Both the position numbers and the translations under genes were made by a program. Under the pieces are notes generated by a model. The model was not told the origin of the DNA and searched no databases. It saw only the letters and a list, made by a program, of their open reading frames with translations. Positions 43,801 to 53,210 of a stretch of DNA of 64,000 nt are shown here, piece after piece (position 1 is the stretch's first letter; the number at the start of each line of letters is the position of its first letter). This DNA comes from Amphritea balenae (GTDB lineage: Bacteria > Pseudomonadota > Gammaproteobacteria > Pseudomonadales > Balneatricaceae), in contig NZ_RQXV01000002.1 of assembly GCF_003858655.1 (NCBI RefSeq), positions 62,001 through 126,000 of the forward strand, in the 5' to 3' direction.

Positions 43801-45628
43801 AACCATCAGTATGGTGGCTGCCTTTAACCATATGCATATCTTTATCGATCCGAATCCACAGGTAGCACCATCATTTGTTGAGCGTAAGCGGATGTTTGAA
43901 CTGCCTCGCTCAAGCTGGACAGATTATAACAGTGAGCTAATTAGTGAAGGTGGCGGTATTTTTGAACGCTCCGCTAAATGGATCGATATTACGCCGCAGA
44001 TGAAGCAGCGTTTTGATATTACTGAAGACCGGCTTGCGCCAAACGATCTGATCAATGCGTTGCTTAAAGCGCCGGTTGATATGCTCTGGAACGGTGGTAT
44101 CGGTACTTATGTTAAGGCGACTCAGGAAACCCATGCCGAAGTGGGTGATAAGGCCAATGATAATCTGCGGGTAAATGGCCACGAGCTACGCTGTAAAGTA
44201 CTGGGTGAGGGTGGCAACCTTGGTTTTACCCAGTTAGGTCGTATCGAGTTTGCCCTTAACGGTGGCTCATCAAATACCGACTTTATTGATAACGCCGGTG
44301 GCGTGGATTGTTCGGACCATGAAGTAAATATCAAAATATTGCTGAATGAGCTGGTCAGTCAGGGTGATATGACCATGAAGCAGCGTAATCAGTTGCTGCG
44401 GGATATGACCGATGATGTTGCTGAGCTGGTGCTGAAGAATAACTACCGTCAGGCACAGGCGCTGAACATGGCTGAAGCCTATGCTGAAGAGTCTATTGAC
44501 GATTATATTCGTCTGATTAACAGCCTGAAGCGTGAAGGTAAACTGAATCCGGCGCTGGAATTCCTGCCAACCGAGAAAGAACTGACTAACCGTCGAGAGC
44601 AGGGGCTTGGCTTTACTCGCCCTGAGCTTTCGGTGTTAATTTGTTATGCGCGTATCGAGCTCAAGCAGGCACTGATAAATTCCTGGTTGACTGAAGATGC
44701 TGGTTTCTCAAAAGAGCTGGAAACCGCATTTCCGGCCCGTTTGTTAGAGAAATTCCCTGAAGCGTTGCATAACCATCGTCTGCGCCGTGAAATCATCGCA
44801 ACACAGATCGCTAACGATCTGGTTAACCGTATGGGCATCACCTTTGTTCATAACCTTCATAATGCAACCGGTGTTAGCTATGCGCAGATTGCTGCGGCAT
44901 ATCTGGTTTCCCGGGAAATTTATGATGTAGAAAATCTGTGGCAGCAGATTGAAGCCCTGGATCATCAGGTGCCAGCGGAAACTCAGGTGGCGATGATGAA
45001 GGATATGATGCAACTGATGACCCGGAGTACACAGTGGTTATTAAGACAGCATCGTGACGGTTTGAATATGCAGTATTGTCTGGATACTTATAAGCCGTCA
45101 ATTGATCAGATGGTGGGGAGTGTTGATCGAATTCGTGCGGTGATCCCGGCGAGTCGACTGGAAGAGAAGTTCCAGGGCTATGCCAGTACGGGTATTCCGG
45201 AGCCACTCGCAGCATTTTGTGCTGCCACTGAGAATGTCTACTGGTTACTGGATGTGATTGATGTTGCCAATACCATGGATGAAGATGTTGAGCTGGTGGC
45301 AAAGACCTACTTTGGTTTGGGTACCAATCTGAATCTGATCTGGATCGACCATGAGATACGTCAGTTTAATGCTGCAAATCACTGGCAGGCCCTGGCGAAA
45401 AACAGCTATCGAATTGAGTTGGATATTCAACATCGGGCACTCACCCTAAGTGTTTTACAGTCGGGTGAAAGGGGTAGCAGTGTTGAACATCGTATGGAGC
45501 ACTGGCAGCAGAAAAATACTGAATTGCTGGAGCGTTGGCATACAACTCTCAGGGATATTCAGAATACTAAGCTGATCGATTGTGCGATCTTCTCGGTAGC
45601 CTTGAGTGTACTTCTTGAATTAAGCTGA
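40835..45628 (+). CDS. gdhB: NAD-specific glutamate dehydrogenase, large type
   Basis: 1597 residues, the size of the 180-kDa GDH class. Deaminates glutamate to 2-oxoglutarate with NAD+ and feeds amino-acid carbon to the TCA cycle. Long N-terminal ACT-like regulatory region (about 1-780), then the catalytic domain: [38 protein letters not shown] with catalytic Lys residues, and [17 protein letters not shown] for NAD binding. A helical C-terminal region completes it. GGAG lies ten bases before ATG. With PutA downstream it forms the proline-to-2-oxoglutarate route. The symbol follows the Pseudomonas name for this class. Confidence 0.96.
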   Translation: [1597 protein letters not shown]

Positions 45629-45649
45629 TTCTGATCAGTCATTGCAAAG

Positions 45650-45682
45650 CGATCCGGGTTTAATATCCGGGTCGATTTTTTT
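45650..45682 (+). terminator. Terminator of the glutamate dehydrogenase gene
   Basis: CGATCCGG, loop of nine, CCGGGTCG (one G-T pair) followed by A and a T run; 22 bp after the stop codon. Confidence 0.8.
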
Positions 45683-46105
45683 ATCTGATATTTGTTAAAT
45701 ACCTGCCAAAGCAATTTTTACGTAATAAAGTGCTTAAGTTTATGGCATTAAAGAGACGTAAGCTCCTGAAGGTGAAGTTAAACAGGCAAAAGGACTTTTT
45801 GTTTTTCTTTAAAATATGAGGTTATGTGGCTGGCTCAGGCCATTTTTTTCAGCATGCTGCAGGCAGAGTATAGGCCTGCCTGCAGCCTGACTGGAACCTC
45901 TTTGACTGTTTTTATACAGCGTTGCTCAATAGGAAAGTCTGAAGAGAAGTTGGTTCAGGTAAGTTGTATTCTGGTTATCGTACATATAGCAGCCTTCTTG
46001 TCTCTGGATAAGGTTTTTTAAATTCTGAGCTTGGTATCCAGAGCTCGGGCGGGTTTCGGTGCCGCTTTAGGTAAGACTCTGATTTTGTCACTATACTGGA
46101 AGCGT

Positions 46106-46189
46106 ATGAATAAGGCCGGTGGAATGGCGGGTATTTTGGCTGTTGTTATGACTATTGTAGTGACTGTTGTTGTAACTGTTGTGATATGA
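46106..46189 (+). CDS. Possible 27-residue hydrophobic membrane peptide
   Basis: ATG 46106 to TGA 46187-46189: begins MNKAGGMAGILAVVMTIV and continues as an almost pure Val/Thr/Ile helix. The shape (two or three charged or polar residues, then one TM helix) is that of small membrane peptides. GGAAG lies only three or four bases before the ATG, which is close. A terminator 180 bp further on could end its transcript. Short valine-rich frames can also arise by chance. Confidence 0.3.
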   Translation: MNKAGGMAGILAVVMTIVVTVVVTVVI

Positions 46190-46366
46190 AAGCAACTGCG
46201 CGGTGATTGGTTAGATCTGTATGAAATGATTGTGCGTACTGTTTACCTTTATTGTTATCACTGTCGCGACATGCTCGACTCAAGCTCATTCCCGTTAAAG
46301 TGAAGAACACTTTGAATGTGTTAAAACTGAGAGTAAAGGCTGATGTTTAGCCTGATATTTTTTGAC

Positions 46367-46392
46367 AGCCCCGGTCGTACGGGGCTTTTTAT
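46367..46392 (+). terminator. Strong terminator without an assigned gene
   Basis: AGCCCCG-GTCGTA-CGGGGCT followed by TTTTATT. No gene of normal size ends here on the plus strand; the nearest candidates are the 27-codon frame or an untranslated RNA. Confidence 0.8.
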
Positions 46393-46613
46393 TGCCTGTG
46401 TTTTAGTACTACTGAATATTTTTGATTTAGGGTTAATGACTACAAAGTGGCTTTGATTGTAGAGCTAGAACTAATAATTAATATAAAAATAGTATTTATA
46501 TTAATTTGTTTTTGTTTATTTGGAGAAATTGTCTTTGTGAGTGTGGGTAGAATGGGTGCTATATGACCGACTGAAACAGGTTGGTAAGAACAAGAACGAT
46601 TAAAGGTGTAACT

Positions 46614-49600
46614 ATGACTCAGACAACAGATCAGTACCGTACTCAGATTCGTGGTCACTACCTGGCAGATGAAAGCCAGGTAATCCGTACGCTTATGAAC
46701 AATGCCCATATGACTGCTGATGATCGCCAGGTGATCTCAATCAGTGCAGCGCAGTTGGTAACTAAAGTTCGTAATGAAAGCTCACCATCAATGATGGAGA
46801 AGTTTCTTGCCGAGTATGGTCTGACCACTAAAGAGGGTGTGGCTCTGATGTGTCTGGCTGAGGCACTGTTACGGGTACCTGATGCCATTACTATCGATGC
46901 GCTTATTGAAGATAAGGTTGCTTCAGGTAACTGGGGTGATCACTTAGGTCAGTCCAACTCGACACTGGTTAACTCTTCTACCTGGGCACTGTTGTTAACG
47001 GGCAAGCTGATAGCGCCGACCGACGACAAAGGCTTAACGCAGACCTTGCGAGGTATGGTAAAGCGCCTTGGCGAGCCTCTGGTACGTACTGCGGTTGGTC
47101 AGTCAATGAAAGAGCTGGGGCGTCAGTTTGTTCTGGGTCGTACCATTGAGGAAGCGACTAAACGTGCCCGCAAGTTAGAAAAGCAGGGTTACTCCTACTC
47201 ATACGATATGTTGGGAGAAGCGGCGCGTACCGATGCCGATGCGCTGCGTTATCATGAAGCATATTCAGCTGCAATCGCAAAACTGACTCCGGCCTGTATC
47301 CATCAGGATATACGTATGAATCCAGGTATTTCGGTGAAGTTATCTGCCCTGCATGCCCGCTATGAATTTGGTCAGAAAGAGCGGGTCATGACAGAGCTGG
47401 TTGAGCGCACTACGGCGCTGGCATTGCAAGCTAAGAAGGCCAATATGGGCTTTAATATCGATGCCGAGGAAGCTGATCGCCTGGATCTGTCTCTGGATGT
47501 TATCGAAGCGGTACTATCTGATGATGCACTGGCCGGGTGGGATGGTTTTGGTATCGTTGTTCAGGCATTTGGTCCTCGTGCTTCGTTTGTACTGGACTGG
47601 CTCTATGCCCTGGCAGACCGATTGGATCGTAAAATCATGATCCGTCTGGTTAAAGGTGCATACTGGGATGCAGAAATTAAGCGGTCCCAGGAGATGGGGC
47701 TGGAAGGTTTTCCTGTATTTACCCGTAAAGTAAATTCCGATATCTCTTACTTGTGCTGTGCTGAAAAGTTGCTGGCAATGACGGATCGGATTTATCCGCA
47801 ATTTGCGACACATAACGCACATTCTGTTGCTGGCATCCTTCATCTTGCCCGCAACCTAAAAGCTGATCAGTTTGAGTTTCAGCGTCTGCACGGTATGGGT
47901 GAATCCCTGCATGATACGGTGCTTAAAGGGCAGGATACCCGCTGCCGAATTTACGCACCGGTGGGCGCGCATCGTGATCTGTTGGCCTATCTGGTTCGAC
48001 GCTTGTTGGAAAATGGAGCCAACAGCTCCTTTGTAAATCAGATTGTCGATACCAGCATTAAGCCGGAAGAGATCGCCCGTGATCCTTTTACTGCTGTTGA
48101 AGCCATGGGTGATGATATTAGTAGTAGTGCCATATCCCGTCCTGCAAAGCTGTTTGGCGAGCAACGTCGCAACGCGAAAGGGTGGGACATTACTGATCCC
48201 CTGGAAATTCAAACATTAGAAGAACAGCGTGCACCGTTTAAGCAAGGGGTATGGCAGGCAGGTCCTGTTATTTCCGAGCCTGTTGTTGAAAGTGCCAGCG
48301 ATGTTAAGGCTGGGTTAGTGACTAACCCGGCTCTGCCTGAAGATAAGGTAGGACAAGTAATCAGTGCTACGCCTGAGGAGATAGAGTCAGCCATCGTAGC
48401 AGCTCAGCAAGGTTATAAAGCCTGGTCCGCGCGGTCGGCCGCTGAACGGGCTGAATGCTTACTTCGGGTTGCTGACCTGTATGAGCAGCATGCTGCAGAG
48501 CTCTTTACTATAACCACCCGCGAAGCCGGTAAAACGTTGCTTGATGCGGTAGGTGAACTGCGTGAGGCGGTGGATTTTGCCCGTTTTTACGCAGAAGAAG
48601 CGAAACGTAATGAAGGTCATGGGCAGGCGCGGGGAATCATTACCTGTATCTCTCCCTGGAACTTTCCGCTGGCGATTTTCTCGGGTCAGATTCTGGCTGC
48701 TTTAGCTGCGGGTAATGCAGTATTGGCCAAGCCGGCTGATCAAACACCGCTGGTAGCTGCCCGGGCAGTAGAGTTGATGCATGAGGCAGGTATTCCTAAA
48801 GATGTTATTCAGTTGCTACCCGGTAGTGGTGTGGCTGTAGGTGCGCCACTGACCTCCGATAGTCGTATTGCCGGTGTCTGCTTTACGGGTTCAACCGCTA
48901 CCGCGCAACGTATTAACCGAGTCATGTCAGCGAATATGGCTCCCGAGGCACCGTTAGTAGCTGAAACTGGTGGTTTGAATGCGATGATCGTCGACTCAAC
49001 CGCGCTTCCGGAGCAGGTGGTTCGTGATGTGTTGGCTTCATCTTTCCAGAGTGCCGGACAACGTTGTTCCGCTCTGCGGGTTCTTTATTTACAGAAAGAC
49101 ATTGCTGAAAACTTATTGGAAATGCTGTTCGGCGCAATGGATGAATTGCGGGTTGGCAATCCCTGGTTACTGAGTACTGATGTAGGCCCGGTTATCGATC
49201 AGGCTGCCAAGCAAAAGATTGAAGATCACTGTAGTAAGTTTGCCGCTCAGGGGAGAGTGTTGAAAGCCTTAGCAGTTCCAGAGCAGGGTTTGTTTGTTGC
49301 GCCAACAGTTATTCAGCTGGATAGCATTGCGCAATTGGAAGAAGAGATCTTTGGCCCTGTCCTTCATATAGTGACTTTCGAAGCAAGTGAGATTGATCAG
49401 GTAGTGGATGCCATTAATGCGACTGGCTATGGTCTGACCTTTGGTCTTCACACCCGGGTTGATAATCGGGTTGCCCAGATTTGCAACCGGATTAAAGTCG
49501 GTAATCTCTATGTTAACCGTAACCAGATCGGTGCCATCGTTGGTTCCCAGCCTTTTGGGGGAGAAGGTTTATCGGGTACGGGGCCGAAAGCTGGTGGACC

Positions 49601-50249
49601 GGAGTATGTGAAGCGTTTCATGCAATCTCAGCAACGTAACCCGGTGTTCTCAGAATCTGAGGCTCAGGTCAGTGCAGCTGCTCTTCAGCAAGCGATCAAT
49701 AAGCTGGATAACGCTGAATGGGCAGTCAACAGCGAGCGGGCACCGATACTGCAGTCCTTGTTTGCTGATCTGGATATTAATTTCTCTGAATTGAACATCG
49801 AAGCTGAGCTAATGCCAGGACCTACCGGTGAGATGAATCTGCTATCAAGTCACGCCCGGGGTGTTGTGCTATGTCTGGGGCCGGATCTGACATCAGCTCG
49901 TCAGCAGGCTGCTGTGGCGTTATCACAAGGTAATGCGGTGGTTATTGTGGCGCCAGGTGCGGAAGCTTTGTTAGCAAACAGCGAATCTGCTGGTATACCT
50001 ATCGCAGCGATCGATGGGCTGCTCAAGCCGGGGGCGCTGGAGACCGCGCTTGGTTTTGCCGCAGTGACCAGTAATGCAGACACGGAAACCTTACGTAGTT
50101 ATAGAAATGCACTGGCTGTCCGTGAAGGAGTACTGTTACCGCTGATTACAGAAAGCAGCTCCCCTGAGCGCTTTGTGATGGAGCGCCACCTTTGCGTTGA
50201 TACTACAGCGGCGGGAGGGAATGCCAGTCTGATTGCTGCATCGGAGTAA
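46614..50249 (+). CDS. putA: Bifunctional proline dehydrogenase / P5C dehydrogenase
   Basis: 1211 residues from ATG 46614 (AAAGGTG site upstream). Oxidises proline to glutamate through P5C: FAD-dependent proline dehydrogenase barrel (about 90-480; MIRLVKGAYWDAEIKRSQ, PVGAHRDLLAYLVRRLLENG) and NAD-dependent aldehyde dehydrogenase (about 560-1030; GIITCISPWNFPLAIF, VAETGGLNAMIVDS, SSFQSAGQRCSALRV with the catalytic Cys). A further C-terminal region follows (about 1040-1211). The N-terminal ribbon-helix-helix of E. coli-type PutA is absent, so it does not repress its own gene; the Lrp-family protein nearby may do the regulating. Confidence 0.96.
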   Translation: MTQTTDQYRTQIRGHYLADESQVIRTLMNNAHMTADDRQVISISAAQLVTKVRNESSPSMMEKFLAEYGLTTKEGVALMCLAEALLRVPDAITIDALIEDKVASGNWGDHLGQSNSTLVNSSTWALLLTGKLIAPTDDKGLTQTLRGMVKRLGEPLVRTAVGQSMKELGRQFVLGRTIEEATKRARKLEKQGYSYSYDMLGEAARTDADALRYHEAYSAAIAKLTPACIHQDIRMNPGISVKLSALHARYEFGQKERVMTELVERTTALALQAKKANMGFNIDAEEADRLDLSLDVIEAVLSDDALAGWDGFGIVVQAFGPRASFVLDWLYALADRLDRKIMIRLVKGAYWDAEIKRSQEMGLEGFPVFTRKVNSDISYLCCAEKLLAMTDRIYPQFATHNAHSVAGILHLARNLKADQFEFQRLHGMGESLHDTVLKGQDTRCRIYAPVGAHRDLLAYLVRRLLENGANSSFVNQIVDTSIKPEEIARDPFTAVEAMGDDISSSAISRPAKLFGEQRRNAKGWDITDPLEIQTLEEQRAPFKQGVWQAGPVISEPVVESASDVKAGLVTNPALPEDKVGQVISATPEEIESAIVAAQQGYKAWSARSAAERAECLLRVADLYEQHAAELFTITTREAGKTLLDAVGELREAVDFARFYAEEAKRNEGHGQARGIITCISPWNFPLAIFSGQILAALAAGNAVLAKPADQTPLVAARAVELMHEAGIPKDVIQLLPGSGVAVGAPLTSDSRIAGVCFTGSTATAQRINRVMSANMAPEAPLVAETGGLNAMIVDSTALPEQVVRDVLASSFQSAGQRCSALRVLYLQKDIAENLLEMLFGAMDELRVGNPWLLSTDVGPVIDQAAKQKIEDHCSKFAAQGRVLKALAVPEQGLFVAPTVIQLDSIAQLEEEIFGPVLHIVTFEASEIDQVVDAINATGYGLTFGLHTRVDNRVAQICNRIKVGNLYVNRNQIGAIVGSQPFGGEGLSGTGPKAGGPEYVKRFMQSQQRNPVFSESEAQVSAAALQQAINKLDNAEWAVNSERAPILQSLFADLDINFSELNIEAELMPGPTGEMNLLSSHARGVVLCLGPDLTSARQQAAVALSQGNAVVIVAPGAEALLANSESAGIPIAAIDGLLKPGALETALGFAAVTSNADTETLRSYRNALAVREGVLLPLITESSSPERFVMERHLCVDTTAAGGNASLIAASE

Positions 50250-50370
50250 CACCTCCCATTAGATCTGAAGAAGTTTAGCGGTCTTGCCAGAGACTGCTAT
50301 ATTGCAATCCTGCTCCGCGGATTGCATCCCGCCGTCGGGTTTGGCTTTGTCAACTATCCGGCTTTTTTAG

Positions 50371-50394
50371 CCCCTCACCTGAGGGGTTTTTTTT
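50371..50394 (+). terminator. Terminator downstream of putA
   Basis: CCCCTCA-CC-TGAGGGG followed by eight T residues, 121 bp after the putA stop. The 340 bp up to the next gene (50250-50590) hold nothing else recognisable. Confidence 0.88.
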
Positions 50395-50590
50395 ATGCTT
50401 TTTCTAGCGTTATTTTACTCGAGACAGGATTTCTATAGCGCAACATTAAGGCTTCAGGTTATTAAGGTCCTTAAATTGGTTATATGAACCTTTCTGTTAG
50501 CGTTAATACAGGTTATGTTAATGCATACAAAGTTATGGTTATGCCGTTTCAATTGTAAAAGCAGATGAGTCCAGATCGGTGATTCTGATT

Positions 50591-52300
50591 ATGGATGATC
50601 ATCAAGAGTCTCTGTTTGTGCGTATAAAATTGAGCGCATTGAGTAAACAAGAAGCTTACGACAAGGAATTAGTTGTGAATGTAATTACCAATAGCACCAG
50701 CGATTTTCTTCATAATAATGTCAAAGTACTTCGATCCCGGGTATCAAAAACTGCCTGGCAGGGTATTTCTATTGCTGTAATAGCGCTGGTTATTGCCACT
50801 TTATCAGTGACTTACATTGATCAGGGACATCTGAGTATTAACGGAATGATAAAGGCTCAGAGCAACAATTTCGCCCTTTGGGTCATGGATGCTATTCCCT
50901 TTCTTTTTGCTTTTTGGGGACAGTATTCCAGTACTGTTCTAGCTTACGAAGCCAGCGCAATGGTGCTGGATCAGACTCAGGTGTTACGGGATAAAGCTGA
51001 GAACTTTGAAAAGCAGGCCCGTCACAGTGTGACCCATGACCTGCTGACGGATCTGCCAAATAAAGAGCTTTTTTACGACCGGGTCGGTCAGGTTATTATT
51101 TCACCCCGCGGCCAGACCGAGTTTTATATATTATTAGTCGAAATATCTAATTATAAAGAGATTAGCGATACCCTGGGGCGCAATAGCAGTGACAGCCTGA
51201 TCAAGCAGATTTCGGTTCGCCTGCAAAGTGCTTTTCCTGCGCCTATTACTATTGCCCGGTTAGAAAACAATAGTTTTAGTATGTTATTCAGTAATTCTGT
51301 ATCAGAAACAAAAGTACTTGATCTGGCTGAGAGTATTCATCGGGTATTACATGACACATTTTTCATTGAGCAGGTAAAGCTATCGGCTCATGCAAATATT
51401 GGTATTGTCCGTTTTCCAGTGCATGGTACGGATGTTGATACTTTAGTGCAGCGGGCAGGTATCGCTCTGTATGTGGCGCAGAATTCAAATAAAGGTTATG
51501 CGGTCTATGATTCATCTTTCGATGCCCATAGTCCAAAACAGCTTACCTTGATGAGTGAGCTGCATCATGCGATTGAAAAGCAGGAATTACAGCTCTACTT
51601 TCAGCCTAAAATCAGGGTGGCGGATAGCACTTTGTATGGTGTTGAGGCGCTAGTCCGCTGGAACCATCCTAAGCATGGTTTATTATTTCCAGATCAGTTT
51701 ATCCCTTTGATGGAGCGGACCCGTTTGATTCAGGGATTAACCTGTTGGGTCATCCAGGAGAGCTTTGCTCAGTGTGCGAAATGGCACAAAGAGGGCTTAG
51801 ATATTACATTGTCGATCAACTTGTCGGCTAAAGATCTGAATAATCCGGAGCTGCCCGATCTGATATCGGGCATTAAAGGGGCGACAGGTTTAAACCCCGA
51901 GTGGATTATTCTGGAAATTACGGAAAGCTCTATTATGACGGATCCTGAGGCTGCGATGGAGATCATTAACCGTATTCATGGGATGGGCTTTCAGTTTTCC
52001 ATTGATGATTATGGGACAGGTTATTCATCGCTTTCATATCTGAAAAGATTACCGCTTAAAGAGTTGAAAATTGATCGCTCATTCGTGTCGGACATCTTAA
52101 GGGATGAGAGTGATGCAGTGATCGTAAACGCGACAATTAATTTAGCCCATAACCTTGGGCTAGAAGTGACGGCAGAGGGCGTGGAAGATGCTGAGATTCT
52201 GGCTCTATTGAAAGCTGAGGGCTGTGATCTGGCGCAGGGTTATCATATTGGTAAACCGATGCCGCTTGTTGAGTTTAATCATTGGGCAAAGAGTGTGTGA
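50591..52300 (+). CDS. Membrane EAL phosphodiesterase with dead GGDEF domain
   Basis: 569 residues from ATG 50591 (GTG 50579 in frame upstream; neither has a strong ribosome binding site). Short cytoplasmic N-terminus, two TM helices (about 58-78 and 95-115, a tight hairpin without a real periplasmic domain), a coiled linker, then GGDEF-like and EAL domains. The cyclase signature is replaced: IARLENNSFSMLF stands where RLGGDEF belongs. The EAL domain is complete (VEALVRW, LEITESSIM, IDDYGTGYSSLSYLKRLP, TAEGVED), so c-di-GMP hydrolysis is expected. Confidence 0.92.
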   Translation: MDDHQESLFVRIKLSALSKQEAYDKELVVNVITNSTSDFLHNNVKVLRSRVSKTAWQGISIAVIALVIATLSVTYIDQGHLSINGMIKAQSNNFALWVMDAIPFLFAFWGQYSSTVLAYEASAMVLDQTQVLRDKAENFEKQARHSVTHDLLTDLPNKELFYDRVGQVIISPRGQTEFYILLVEISNYKEISDTLGRNSSDSLIKQISVRLQSAFPAPITIARLENNSFSMLFSNSVSETKVLDLAESIHRVLHDTFFIEQVKLSAHANIGIVRFPVHGTDVDTLVQRAGIALYVAQNSNKGYAVYDSSFDAHSPKQLTLMSELHHAIEKQELQLYFQPKIRVADSTLYGVEALVRWNHPKHGLLFPDQFIPLMERTRLIQGLTCWVIQESFAQCAKWHKEGLDITLSINLSAKDLNNPELPDLISGIKGATGLNPEWIILEITESSIMTDPEAAMEIINRIHGMGFQFSIDDYGTGYSSLSYLKRLPLKELKIDRSFVSDILRDESDAVIVNATINLAHNLGLEVTAEGVEDAEILALLKAEGCDLAQGYHIGKPMPLVEFNHWAKSV

Positions 52301-52646
52301 CACGTAAAAACTATTTAGTTGATGCTATGGTCATCATGATAAATAATTGGGGTTCGTTAATTTGTTTGAAAAAGATATGTTTTGATTAATATCGGGCAGC
52401 TAATTGTTTGTAGTTGGGATTATATGGATTTAATCCAATGTTTAGATTGATCAGAGCTGATGGTTTTCAATAACGGCTCGGGGTAAGCGGTATTCAGAAT
52501 GTATTCTTCTGATGTGCTCATTCAATATGTGCAGCTTGCCTGAAATGTTAAACGGATAAAATACTATGGTTAACCGCTAATATGAGTTTTTTTTCCCCTG
52601 TTCCGGGAATACAATTACAGACAATAATCGTCAGCTGAGCGTAAAT
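52301..52646. other. Intergenic region before yfiR
   Basis: About 345 bp, AT-rich, no gene seen. It should carry the yfiRN promoter; no boxes good enough to call. Confidence 0.5.
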
Positions 52647-53210
52647 GTGAAAACGACTGGCCTGACCCGGTATATTTTACTTCTTAGTTTGCTTCTGAGT
52701 ACTGGTCTTGGCACTAGTCTTAGTTATGCTGCTACGCCTGGCGATCGGGAATATCAGATTAAACTCGCGTTTTTGACCAATTTTATTAGCTACACTCAGT
52801 GGCCAAACCATACAGAAAAGTTGAATCAATTTAATTTTTGTACCAGTAGCGATCGTTTTAAAGAATTAGCAACTCCCCACATTCAAAGTAAGAATTCTGC
52901 ACAGCGCAACTTTGTTCTTCTAAAAGTAAAGCCCGGCGAAGAGCTACAGTGCGATCTGTTGTTTGTACTCACTGAAGATGCTGATATCTGGCAACCGTAT
53001 TTAGCCGAGTCTAAGCCTGGCAGTATTTTATTGGTGGGCGAACGAAGAGGGTTTGCTAGCTCAGCAGGCATTATCAATTTCTTTCTTGCAGGTAATAAAG
53101 TCAGATTTGAGATCAACCTTGATCATCTTGAAAGCTCGGGACTAAAGATTAGTTCACGTTTGCTGCGGCTTGCGAAGTTGATACGTAGTGGGGAGAACTC
53201 AGATGATTAG
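52647..53210 (+). CDS. yfiR: YfiR-family periplasmic repressor protein
   Basis: 187 residues from GTG 52647 with a signal peptide (cleavage after SYA). Pattern of the YfiR/DUF4154 family: YQIKLAFLTNFISYTQWP after the signal, FNFCTSSDRF, two conserved cysteines, then ILLVGERRGFASSAGIINFFLAGNKVRFEIN and SGLKISSRLLRLAKLI. YfiR binds the periplasmic domain of the cyclase YfiN and holds it inactive, linking envelope or redox stress to c-di-GMP. Its stop overlaps the start of the next gene by 8 bp. No yfiB follows. Confidence 0.9.
   Translation: MKTTGLTRYILLLSLLLSTGLGTSLSYAATPGDREYQIKLAFLTNFISYTQWPNHTEKLNQFNFCTSSDRFKELATPHIQSKNSAQRNFVLLKVKPGEELQCDLLFVLTEDADIWQPYLAESKPGSILLVGERRGFASSAGIINFFLAGNKVRFEINLDHLESSGLKISSRLLRLAKLIRSGENSDD

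Larger units (their letters stand above)
45683..46613. other. Long intergenic region between gdh and putA
   Basis: About 930 bp. It contains a 27-codon hydrophobic frame at 46106 and a strong terminator at 46367, and the putA promoter at its right end. A 65-codon frame at 45824-46021 has no good start or family. A small RNA ending at 46367-46390 is possible but unsupported otherwise. Confidence 0.45.

Noticed and set aside
45824-46021. 65-residue frame between gdh and putA
   Set aside because: No Shine-Dalgarno site, cysteine-rich random-looking sequence and no signal peptide pattern.
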